Below are positions 35,796 through 44,136 of a stretch of DNA of 64,000 nucleotides, piece after piece (positions within the stretch are counted from its first letter, which is position 1; each line of letters opens with the position of its first letter). The stretch comes from an uncultured Pseudomonadota bacterium. Lineage in GTDB: Bacteria; Pseudomonadota; Gammaproteobacteria; Steroidobacterales; Steroidobacteraceae. A model generated the notes under the pieces. That model had not been told where the DNA came from. It did not search any database and was given only the letters and a program-made list of their open reading frames with translations. The DNA lies in NCBI GenBank assembly GCA_903838705.1, contig CAILZL010000023.1, positions 1 through 64,000 of the forward strand, read 5' to 3'. A program made the translations under genes and the position numbers.

Positions 35796-36859
35796 TGTCG
35801 AATATCGAGAGTGACAAGCAGGGCAGCCCGTGGATGCAGGCGGGGCGACTGGTGTTCGTCGCGCTGTATGGCGTGACGCTGCTGGCCGCATGGCGCTGGG
35901 GTGTAACCAATATTCAGCAGGTCAGCCCGGACAAGCGAGCAGTTGTATTGCGCATGGGCGCGATATCACGCGTGCAGAATGCCGGACTGCTGCTGGCCTG
36001 GCCACAGCCTTTTGAACAGGTCGTGATGCTGCCTTCCGCCGAGAGTGTGATTGAACGTCGCGTGGAAACTCTGCTGCGTTCGGCACGTGCGACACAGGCT
36101 GATATATCAGGCGTCGATGAAGAAGATCCATCCGGCTCCAGTGCGGATACCTTTGCAGGTTCCGGCTTTCTGCTGACCGGTGATGCGGGCATCGTACAAC
36201 TGGATGTCAGGGTATTTTATAAAGTCTCGAATCCCACTGACTTCGTTCTGCAGGGCGATCATGTCCTGCCTGCACTGGATCGCATCGTGACCCGCAGTGC
36301 TGTGGCAGTATGTGCAGCTCGTGACCTGGACACTATTCTGGTGGCGCGCCCTGAACTGATGGGCAACGACAGCAACATCGCTGAGCAACGCGAACGGTTG
36401 CGAGGCGAACTGGTTCAAAGCATCAACAAAGCATTGAATGCATTACAGACTGAAGGCATTGGTATCGGCATCGAAGTTGTACGGGCTGACGTACAGTCTT
36501 CCCTGCCCGCCACGACCGTCAATGCATTCAACGCCGTACTGACCGCCAGCCAGCAGGCAGAAAAAGGTATTGCGGATGCCCGCACCGGTGCCGCATGGGA
36601 ACTTCAGAACGCAACCCAGAACGCTGACCGCCTGTTGCAGGTTGCTCAGGCTCAGGCATCGGAACGGCTGGCCAAGGCGCAATCCGATACCGCGAGCATG
36701 CTGAAGCTGGCTGATTCGATCAAGGACAAGACCGATCCCGGATTGATGATGCGTATTTACCGTGAACGCATGCCGGCGATTCTCTCCAAAGCTGGAACGC
36801 TGACCATGGTCAACCCCAAAGATGATTCTCACCTGATCATTCAAGGAACAGGAAAATGA
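35795..36859 (+). CDS. SPFH/band-7 protein, HflC-like
   Basis: A 354-residue protein with one N-terminal membrane helix (about residues 15-35), an SPFH domain (SPDKRAVVLRMGAISRVQNA) and a C-terminal helical segment (NADRLLQVAQAQASERLAKA). It is the HflC-like partner to the two upstream SPFH proteins. Overlapping codons at both ends (TAATG with the previous gene, ATGA with the next) indicate translational coupling with the metal ATPase. Confidence 0.85.
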   Translation: MSNIESDKQGSPWMQAGRLVFVALYGVTLLAAWRWGVTNIQQVSPDKRAVVLRMGAISRVQNAGLLLAWPQPFEQVVMLPSAESVIERRVETLLRSARATQADISGVDEEDPSGSSADTFAGSGFLLTGDAGIVQLDVRVFYKVSNPTDFVLQGDHVLPALDRIVTRSAVAVCAARDLDTILVARPELMGNDSNIAEQRERLRGELVQSINKALNALQTEGIGIGIEVVRADVQSSLPATTVNAFNAVLTASQQAEKGIADARTGAAWELQNATQNADRLLQVAQAQASERLAKAQSDTASMLKLADSIKDKTDPGLMMRIYRERMPAILSKAGTLTMVNPKDDSHLIIQGTGK

Positions 36860-38799
36860 GCGCTGTTCATACCGAAGTACATGCCAGCATGTTGTCCGGC
36901 GAAGAGCAGCGCACCGCTGCCCGTCAGCTCACGGTGGCGATGGTTGCGCTTGGCCTGTTTGCGCTGGGTCTGCTCTGGACCTGGCTGGCACCTCAACAAT
37001 CCGGGGTCGGTCAGTTGCTGCTCGGCGCCGCAGCATTGCTGGTGGCCATTCCCGTGGTGCGTTCGGGCTGGTACAGCCTGCGTTATCCGGATCTGCATGG
37101 CATCACGGATCTGCTGATCGCACTGGCTATGCTGGGTGCATGGGCCAGTGGTGATCTGATGACTGCCGTGCTGCTGCCTGTGATCATGATCTTCGGCCAT
37201 GTGCTGGAAGAACGCAGCGTGATCGGCTCACAGGAAGCCATTACAGCATTGGGTCGCCTGACCCGCAGCCGCGCCCGCGTCATCAACAACGATGGCAGCA
37301 TCACTGAAGTGGACAACGCGAAGCTGCGTCCCGGTGATCGTGTGGAAATCCGTGCGGGTGATCGTGTACCTGCTGATGGTCGTGTACTGGAAGGCAGAGC
37401 CAGTCTTGATACTGCGCCTATCACGGGCGAATCTGTGCCACTCGAAGCCGGTGTGGGTATGGAAGTATTCGGCGGTGCAATCAGCCTTGACGGCTTGCTG
37501 CGAATCGAAGTAACACGTACAGGACATGAATCGACACTGGGCAAAGTGATCAGCCTTATGCAGAGTGCCGAGCGCTCCAAACCCCCTATTACACGGTTGC
37601 TGGAACGCTATGCCGGTCAGTATCTGGTGCTGGTACTGCTGATTGCTGCGGTCACCTGGTTCATTACCAACAATGCTCAAGCCATGCTCGCGGTACTTGT
37701 GGCTGCGTGCCCCTGTGCACTGGCGCTGGCAGCACCGGCCACCGCCATTGCCGGCATCGCCGTGGCTGCACGGCACGGCATCCTGATTCGCGGCTCTGCG
37801 TTTCTTGAAGAACTCGCCGACACCACTTCACTGGTTGTAGATAAAACCGGCACGCTGACATTTGGCACCTTGCACCTGCATGAGATTCGCGTACAGCCGC
37901 ACATTGATCGTGATGTGGTGCTGAGAATTGCTTCCAGCCTTGGCTCAGCCAGCAGCCATCCCATCAGCCGTGCTCTTGCAGGACTCATGAGCAGTGAACA
38001 GCACCTGCCACTCACAGATGTACGCGAACGTCATGGCATGGGTGTGATTGCTCGTACCGAACATGGCGAAGCCGCGCTGGGACGCCCTGAACTGTTCGAA
38101 ACCACCGGTATTACAGCACCGTCACCGCCCGCACATGATGGCCCGATTGCCGGTGTGGCACTCGACGGGCGCTTCCTCGCCTGGCTGCTGCTCTCCGATA
38201 CGCTCAGACCGGAAGCCTCGGTTGCATTGGCAGAATTGCGCACACTGGGTCTGAACCGGCAACTGCTGCTGACCGGTGACCGCCGCAGCGTGGCCGAAAC
38301 ACTGGCGAAAGAAGTGGGCATCACTCAGGTACAGGCACAAGCCTTTCCGGAAGACAAACTCAACTGTGTCACCACCGAAGCGAAAAATGGATTCCGTCCG
38401 ATGGTGGTCGGTGATGGCATCAATGACTCACTCGCATTGAAAGCAGGTGTGGTCGGTGTGGCAATGGGTAAAGGCGGTTCTGATATTGCCCTGGCTTCCG
38501 CAGACATCGTGCTGATCGGCAGCGACCTGCGACGACTGGGTACCTGCATCCGACTGAGCAGACGCTGCCGTCAGATTCTGAACGTCAACGTCATTATCGG
38601 ACTGGGGTGGACACTGGCCATCGTAGCTGCTGCTGCGTTTGGTCTGTTAGGTGTTGCAGGCGCAATGATCGCAGCGGTGCTACACAACCTCAGCACTCTA
38701 CTGGTATTAGCTAACGCAGGTCGCCTGCTGCGATTCCAGGAATCACTGCCCAAGCTCAAGCCGGCGCGTCATGATTTCAAAGGCACACTGGGTACCTAA
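36856..38799 (+). CDS. P1B-type heavy-metal ATPase without N-terminal metal domain
   Basis: A 647-residue cation ATPase with about eight helices, actuator motif ITGESVP, CPC in the metal-site helix (AACPCALALAAPAT, about residue 286), phosphorylation site VDKTGTLT and hinge GDGINDS. It has no HMA domain before the first helix. In the last helix pair the expected Zn (K and DxG) or Cu (MxxSS) residues are absent; instead there is HNLST (near 38683), closer to HEGST of P1B-4 pumps. Exports a soft or transition metal from the cytoplasm; which one is open. Translationally coupled to the SPFH genes. Confidence 0.88.
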   Translation: MSAVHTEVHASMLSGEEQRTAARQLTVAMVALGLFALGLLWTWLAPQQSGVGQLLLGAAALLVAIPVVRSGWYSLRYPDLHGITDLLIALAMLGAWASGDLMTAVLLPVIMIFGHVLEERSVIGSQEAITALGRLTRSRARVINNDGSITEVDNAKLRPGDRVEIRAGDRVPADGRVLEGRASLDTAPITGESVPLEAGVGMEVFGGAISLDGLLRIEVTRTGHESTLGKVISLMQSAERSKPPITRLLERYAGQYLVLVLLIAAVTWFITNNAQAMLAVLVAACPCALALAAPATAIAGIAVAARHGILIRGSAFLEELADTTSLVVDKTGTLTFGTLHLHEIRVQPHIDRDVVLRIASSLGSASSHPISRALAGLMSSEQHLPLTDVRERHGMGVIARTEHGEAALGRPELFETTGITAPSPPAHDGPIAGVALDGRFLAWLLLSDTLRPEASVALAELRTLGLNRQLLLTGDRRSVAETLAKEVGITQVQAQAFPEDKLNCVTTEAKNGFRPMVVGDGINDSLALKAGVVGVAMGKGGSDIALASADIVLIGSDLRRLGTCIRLSRRCRQILNVNVIIGLGWTLAIVAAAAFGLLGVAGAMIAAVLHNLSTLLVLANAGRLLRFQESLPKLKPARHDFKGTLGT

Positions 38800-38833
38800 A
38801 CAGGAGCAACAAGGGTTGCCGGATGAAGGCTGA

Positions 38834-39457
38834 TTGCCTTTTCTGCAACCAATTTACAAGCTTTCGACAAATTACAGCCAACTCGATCACGTGACCATCC
38901 TCAGTGCATTTACCCGCTATCCTGATGAAGCAGCGCTTATCGGACGCATGTTGGCGGGGTATGCTGACTTAGAGATTGGCCTCATGCACTGCGCCAAACA
39001 AGTGCGTGGAGATTTAGACCTCGCTCTAAAGACGATGTTTAATGGACGTGGCAATAGCCAGCGAATCGATCTGGCAGTCGCCATTGCCAAACGCCCATAC
39101 GATGAATTAGGACTTGGCCATGAATTCGACTCCGCCATCGCCGCGATGCGCTATTGTCTCCGCATAAGAAATCTATACGCTCACTGCACATGGTGGGCTG
39201 ACAACACGGGTGAACTCGCTTTTGCAAATCTGGAAGATCTCGCAAAGCTGAATGTTGTAGTGAACGAAAACGACCTGCATAACCTAACAGTCAATCATGT
39301 CAACGTGACACACCTTCAGGCTCAGTTCAATTATTTTGAGTACACGGACGACTTGCTTATGGGCGTCCTTCAAGAAGGAAATCGCAAATCTGGCAAACAA
39401 GATATTCCATCTGTAGTTGTACCCGCTGCGTTGGCAACGCCACCGCTGAAAATGTGA
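38834..39457 (+). CDS. Hypothetical protein with possible HEPN-type RX4H motif
   Basis: Up to 207 residues, soluble and mostly helical, no signal peptide. The stretch LRIRNLYAHC (residues 109-118) contains R112-N-L-Y-A-H117, which fits the RX4-6H motif of HEPN ribonuclease domains; an earlier helix has DLEIGLMHCAK. The start is uncertain: TTG at 38834 has a weak upstream GAAGG; a GTG near 38891 is an alternative. It follows the metal module in the same direction but its base composition looks somewhat more AT-rich, which may indicate a separate origin. No obvious antitoxin partner is adjacent. Confidence 0.6.
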   Translation: MPFLQPIYKLSTNYSQLDHVTILSAFTRYPDEAALIGRMLAGYADLEIGLMHCAKQVRGDLDLALKTMFNGRGNSQRIDLAVAIAKRPYDELGLGHEFDSAIAAMRYCLRIRNLYAHCTWWADNTGELAFANLEDLAKLNVVVNENDLHNLTVNHVNVTHLQAQFNYFEYTDDLLMGVLQEGNRKSGKQDIPSVVVPAALATPPLKM

Positions 39458-39497
39458 ACAATACTGAAGACTGCTGACCACAGATTGCAGTCAACAT

Positions 39498-40757
39498 TTA
39501 CCAGAATATCGTCATCCCCGCTGTTGCCCACAGCGTAACCATCATCAATATCAAGCCCGCCACGACGCGCAGGCCGAACGCCCTGCCGCCGCTGATGAAA
39601 GCGACGATTGCTTTCGAGAAGGTATTGGCGCTGACTGCCAGCAGAATGGTGAATATCGCTGTGCTGCTGGACATGGTGCCGTGAGCCGCAAGCGTGGCTG
39701 CAGATGCAGTAGAAGCATGTGCATCGGCGAACCCTACCAGCGCTACGCCGATGCTGGCACCCATTGATCCGTAACGATCAGCAAGAAATGCCGAAACATA
39801 CATGACAGCGGTCACCAGCAAGGCAAACCCGAAAGAATGTTTCAACTCGAAGGCGCGCCCGGACAGGTCATTACTGATCTGTGATTGCTCGGCATCTCGT
39901 GCAAGCCATACACCATAGGAAACCGCAACCACACCGACGACCAGTAAAGCAGGCAACATGGAATTGGCCAGCACCGGATTGGCCAGATACAGAATCATGA
40001 TCAACTGCAACACTGTTGACACAGAGGACAGCGCTGCGCCCGCTGATGCTGCCCGCATCCATGCCGGTGTGATGCGCGTATGAGCCGCCATTGAGGCAAT
40101 GGTGGCAGTGCTGGAAACAAAGCCGCCACAGAATCCCGCCAGTGCAAGACCATGGCTGTTTTTGAAGGCGCGCATGGCGATATAGCCTGCGGCATTGATC
40201 AGCAGCACCAGCACTGTGATACGCCAGATCAGACGTGGATTCACCACACCATACGGATCAAGTGCATGATCAGGCAGCAAAGGCAACACGATCAGCGCCG
40301 CAGCCGCAAGCAACATGCCATCGAGCACTTCGCGATCCGAGAGTCGTCGCTTGATCAGCTCGTGTAACCAGCTGCGTGATGCAAGCAGCAATGCGACGAT
40401 AACGCCCAGTGCAGCTGTAACTTTCGGATGTGGCACTGCCAGCACACCCAATGCATAGGCGACCAGCAAGGCGACTTCCGTTGTTAACCCCGGATCACCA
40501 TTGCGGGTACGCCAGTAAGATACCGCCGCAAGCAGCGTGATACCCACCCCGAACACTGCAACGAGCACAGACATGCTTGCGGTTGCAGCGATGGCGCCGA
40601 GCAACGCAACCAGCACGAAAGTACGCACACCTGCTGCGCCACGAGTGGGTCCGGTGCCCTTGTTACGCTCACGTTCAGCACCAATCAGCAGACCCACGCC
40701 CAATGCCACTACAAAACCACTGAGTATGGGCGACCAGATAGCGATGAATGTGTTCAT
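39498..40757 (-). CDS. MgtC/SapB-family membrane protein with DUF4010
   Basis: A 419-residue polytopic protein. The N-terminal region matches the MgtC/SapB family (GVGLLIGAERER followed by AGVRTFVLVALLGAIAA); the remainder (about residues 180-419) is the DUF4010 type with many helices, including NSHGLALAGFCGGFVSSTAT. MgtC proteins are linked to low-Mg2+ growth and virulence in other bacteria, but DUF4010 members are uncharacterised. Convergent with the HEPN-like gene; not in an operon with the dehydrogenase genes. Confidence 0.85.
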   Translation of the reverse strand: MNTFIAIWSPILSGFVVALGVGLLIGAERERNKGTGPTRGAAGVRTFVLVALLGAIAATASMSVLVAVFGVGITLLAAVSYWRTRNGDPGLTTEVALLVAYALGVLAVPHPKVTAALGVIVALLLASRSWLHELIKRRLSDREVLDGMLLAAAALIVLPLLPDHALDPYGVVNPRLIWRITVLVLLINAAGYIAMRAFKNSHGLALAGFCGGFVSSTATIASMAAHTRITPAWMRAASAGAALSSVSTVLQLIMILYLANPVLANSMLPALLVVGVVAVSYGVWLARDAEQSQISNDLSGRAFELKHSFGFALLVTAVMYVSAFLADRYGSMGASIGVALVGFADAHASTASAATLAAHGTMSSSTAIFTILLAVSANTFSKAIVAFISGGRAFGLRVVAGLILMMVTLWATAGMTIFW

Positions 40758-40850
40758 GGGAGTATCAAAAGGGTAAACAACCCGTCCCGCAGAAACCAGC
40801 GTGGGAACCCCTGATCTGAAATCACCACATCCATGTGAACATTGTGTGCG

Positions 40851-42641
40851 TCAATGCTTCTTCTTCGGGATATACAGATCCGTAAGCGTGCCTTCAAAAG
40901 CTTCCGCAGAGAATGCCACGGTTTCAGCCAGTGTGGGATGCGCATGAATGGTGGCGCCGATATCAGCGGCATCGCAGCCCATTTCGATGGCAAGAGCAAT
41001 CTCCGCAATGAGTTCACCGGCATTGGTACCCACCACTCCACCACCTACCACCCGATGCGTTTCCGTGTCGAATAGCAGCTTGGTCATGCCTTCATCCCTA
41101 CCCAGCGCCAGTGATCGACCACTTGCAGCCCAGGGGAAACTGGCTTTTTCGTAGGCAATGCCTTTGGCCTTGGCTTCAGTTTCGGTCAGCCCCACCCAGG
41201 CGATTTCCGGATCAGTGTAGGCCACTGCCGGAATGATCCGCGCATCAAAGTACCGCTTCTCGCCAAACGCCACTTCAGCCGCGAGCTTGCCTTCATGGGT
41301 AGCCTTATGTGCCAGCATCGGCTGTCCCACAATGTCACCAATGGCAAATATATGCGGCACATTAGTACGTTGCTGTTTATCTACTGGAATAAAGCCACGT
41401 TCATTGACGACCACACCCGCCGCTTCAGCATTCACTTTCCTGCCGTTGGGCGCACGCCCTACTGCCAGCAGCACTTTGTCGTAAAGCTGTGGTTCGATGG
41501 CCGCTGCGCCATCAGTAGCACCTTCAAAGCTGACACGGATTCCTTCCTTCAGTGCTTCCACCTTGGTGACTTTGGTTTTCACCATGATTTTTTCATATCG
41601 CCTGGCTATTCGCTTTTCAAGCGGCTTGACCAGATCACGATCGCAGCCTGTTACCAGTCCGTCCATCAATTCGACAACGCTGACTTTCACTCCCAGCGCT
41701 TCATAGACCGTAGCCATTTCCAGTCCAATGATGCCACCGCCTACTACCAGCATGCGTTTGGGCAGATTGAGCTCAAGCGCACCTGTTGAGTCAATGATGC
41801 GTGGATCATCAGGATAACCCGGCAGTTTCACAGGTTCCGATCCTGCAGCAATAATGCAGTTCCTGAAGCTGACGCGACGTTGTTCGTTACCGTTTTTCAC
41901 ATCAAGTTCATGGGGCGATGCAAACTGACCTGTGCCATGGATGACTTCCACCTTGCGCTGTTTTGCCAGCCCGGTTAACCCGGAAGTCAGCTTGCTGATA
42001 ACACTGTTTTTCCAATGCCGTAGCTTGTCGATATCAATGGTCGGTTTGCCGAATGTAATTCCGTGCTCTGCCATTTCCCGCGCTTCATCTATCACCTTGG
42101 CGGCATGCAGCAGCGCTTTGGAAGGAATGCACCCGACGTTCAGACAAACTCCGCCCAGCGTGGGCCAGCGCTCAATCAACGCCACTTTCATACCAAGATC
42201 AGCCGCACGGAAGGCAGCGGTATACCCACCGGGTCCTGCACCTAGCACCACCACATCAAAATCATATTGTTCTAAGGGGGCAACAGCACTGGAGGAATCA
42301 GCCTCAGGCGCAAACATCGGTGTAACAACGGGTGCGGAAGCAGGAGCGGGAGCTGTTGCCGCAGCGGGTTGAGTTGCATTATCTCTGGCGACTGCCGCAA
42401 CCGATTCTGCAACTTCGACACTCAGCACGAGGGTGCCCCTGGATACACGCGTACCCTTGTTCACTGCCAGTGAGTGCACCACACCGGCAACAGTACTGGG
42501 TACATCAATGCTGGCTTTTTCGGTCTCAACGGTGATGAGCGGGGTATCCACCTCCACGCGATCACCAACTTTTACCAGAACGTCAATGACTTCAACATTC
42601 TTGAAGTCACCCATATCAGGAACCAGGATTTGCTGAATCAT
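40851..42641 (-). CDS. lpdA: Dihydrolipoyl dehydrogenase with N-terminal lipoyl domain (E3)
   Basis: A 596-residue E3 with an extra lipoyl domain at residues 1-75 (lipoyl lysine in VETEKASIDVPS), an Ala-rich linker, then the flavoprotein: GAGPGG near residue 132, redox disulfide GGVCLNVGCIPSKA, NAD-binding VVGGGIIGLE and the C-terminal HAHPTLAET with the catalytic histidine. It reoxidises dihydrolipoyl groups of the pyruvate dehydrogenase complex with NAD+. The lipoyl-E3 fusion is known in beta- and some gammaproteobacteria such as Neisseria. Third gene after aceE and aceF. Confidence 0.96.
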   Translation of the reverse strand: MIQQILVPDMGDFKNVEVIDVLVKVGDRVEVDTPLITVETEKASIDVPSTVAGVVHSLAVNKGTRVSRGTLVLSVEVAESVAAVARDNATQPAAATAPAPASAPVVTPMFAPEADSSSAVAPLEQYDFDVVVLGAGPGGYTAAFRAADLGMKVALIERWPTLGGVCLNVGCIPSKALLHAAKVIDEAREMAEHGITFGKPTIDIDKLRHWKNSVISKLTSGLTGLAKQRKVEVIHGTGQFASPHELDVKNGNEQRRVSFRNCIIAAGSEPVKLPGYPDDPRIIDSTGALELNLPKRMLVVGGGIIGLEMATVYEALGVKVSVVELMDGLVTGCDRDLVKPLEKRIARRYEKIMVKTKVTKVEALKEGIRVSFEGATDGAAAIEPQLYDKVLLAVGRAPNGRKVNAEAAGVVVNERGFIPVDKQQRTNVPHIFAIGDIVGQPMLAHKATHEGKLAAEVAFGEKRYFDARIIPAVAYTDPEIAWVGLTETEAKAKGIAYEKASFPWAASGRSLALGRDEGMTKLLFDTETHRVVGGGVVGTNAGELIAEIALAIEMGCDAADIGATIHAHPTLAETVAFSAEAFEGTLTDLYIPKKKH

Positions 42642-42742
42642 GTAAGCAGCTCTTGCAGAATGCGCTTGTTCAAATGGCTCAATTCGTTTGTTCGTGAGAG
42701 CAGGCAGATTGGCTGCACTCCCTGTGATGTCAGCCTATCGTG

Positions 42743-44041
42743 TCAGGAACTGACTGCCAGCAGGCCGGCTGCATTGGCCAACTGTCTGGCAAGGTAAGTT
42801 GTGAAGCGCGCGCCCAGCGCACCATCCACAACACGATGATCATATGCCAGCGTAAAGGGCAGTATCAGGCGCGCATCAAAGCCATGCGTGACCGGGTTGT
42901 ACACAGATTTCATGGATGATCTTGATACCCCCAGGATGGCCACCTCAGGTGCATTGATAATCGGCGTAAACGCCGTACCACCGATGCCACCCAGACTGGA
43001 AATGGTGAAACAGCCTCCCTGCATGTCAGCGGCACCCAGCTTGCCTTCGCGTGCTTTCTCGGACAATGCTGCCAGATCGCTGGCAATGCCGAAAACAGTT
43101 TTCTGATCAGCATTACGAATCACCGGCACCACCAGACCATTAGGCGTATCTGCTGCGAAGCCGATATTCACATACGACTTGAACACCAGATTCTGGCCAC
43201 TGGCATCCAGTGAAGAATTGAATACCGGAAACTCTTTCAGCGTCTTGACCACGGCAAGTATGACGAAAGCGAGCGGCGTCAACTTGATGTTGCGCGCCTC
43301 CGCTTCTGACTTGAGCTGTTTGCGCATGGACTCAAGATCGGTGATGTCTGCCTCATCCATCTGCCAAACATGCGGCACATTCACCCAGCTGGCATGCAAA
43401 CGTGAACCGGATATTTTCTGTATACGACCCAACGGCCTGACTTCGACGGCACCAAACTTTGCGAAGTCCACTTCCGGCACTTTCGGTAAGGCGGCACCAC
43501 TGCCACCACCTGCAAGCGCCTGCTTCACCCAGCTCTTTACGTCTTCCGGTGTAATGCGACCCTTGATGCCCGAGCCAGTTACGCGCGAAAGATCCACTCC
43601 CAGTTCACGCGCAAAACGCCGTACGGACGGACTGGCATGCGCCCGGGCAAAACCGGCTTCATTTATAACCGGCAGATTCGAGGCAACGACAGGGGCAACC
43701 ACGGGTGCAACAGCGACTGCTACTGGCTTGACTGGTGGACGCTGGGCCTCTACCACTGTTGCAGTCGAAGGAGCCGTTACAGCAGGCGCTGCACTGGCCG
43801 GTGCCGCACTCACTTCGAGTTTCAGAATCAAACCACCTTTGGAGATGCGGTCGCCTTTCCTGATAGCAAGCGACTGCACCACACCCGCCGCTGTACTCGG
43901 CACATCCATGGTTGCCTTTTCAGTTTCAATGGTAATCAGTGCGGTATCAATTTCGACATGATCACCGGGATTGACCAGCACGTCGATCACTTCAACTTCC
44001 TTGAAGTCACCAATATCAGGAACGTATATGTCTTGTGCCAT
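42743..44041 (-). CDS. aceF: Dihydrolipoamide acetyltransferase, E2 of pyruvate dehydrogenase
   Basis: A 432-residue E2 with one lipoyl domain (lysine in IETEKATMDVPS, residues 1-75), an Ala/Pro/Val-rich linker, a peripheral subunit-binding domain (SPSVRRFARELGVDLSRVTG, about residue 136) and the acetyltransferase core ending with the active site DHRVVDG. It moves the acetyl group from E1 to CoA. E. coli E2 has three lipoyl domains; one plus one on E3 is the alternative arrangement seen here. Confidence 0.96.
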   Translation of the reverse strand: MAQDIYVPDIGDFKEVEVIDVLVNPGDHVEIDTALITIETEKATMDVPSTAAGVVQSLAIRKGDRISKGGLILKLEVSAAPASAAPAVTAPSTATVVEAQRPPVKPVAVAVAPVVAPVVASNLPVINEAGFARAHASPSVRRFARELGVDLSRVTGSGIKGRITPEDVKSWVKQALAGGGSGAALPKVPEVDFAKFGAVEVRPLGRIQKISGSRLHASWVNVPHVWQMDEADITDLESMRKQLKSEAEARNIKLTPLAFVILAVVKTLKEFPVFNSSLDASGQNLVFKSYVNIGFAADTPNGLVVPVIRNADQKTVFGIASDLAALSEKAREGKLGAADMQGGCFTISSLGGIGGTAFTPIINAPEVAILGVSRSSMKSVYNPVTHGFDARLILPFTLAYDHRVVDGALGARFTTYLARQLANAAGLLAVSS

Positions 44042-44136
44042 GACGGTTCAACTGTGAATCTGATTTGAATCTGTTTGTGAGCAGGTGATATGCAACATGC
44101 ACGGCATTTTCAGGTACTGCACATGTTCAGACCTGA

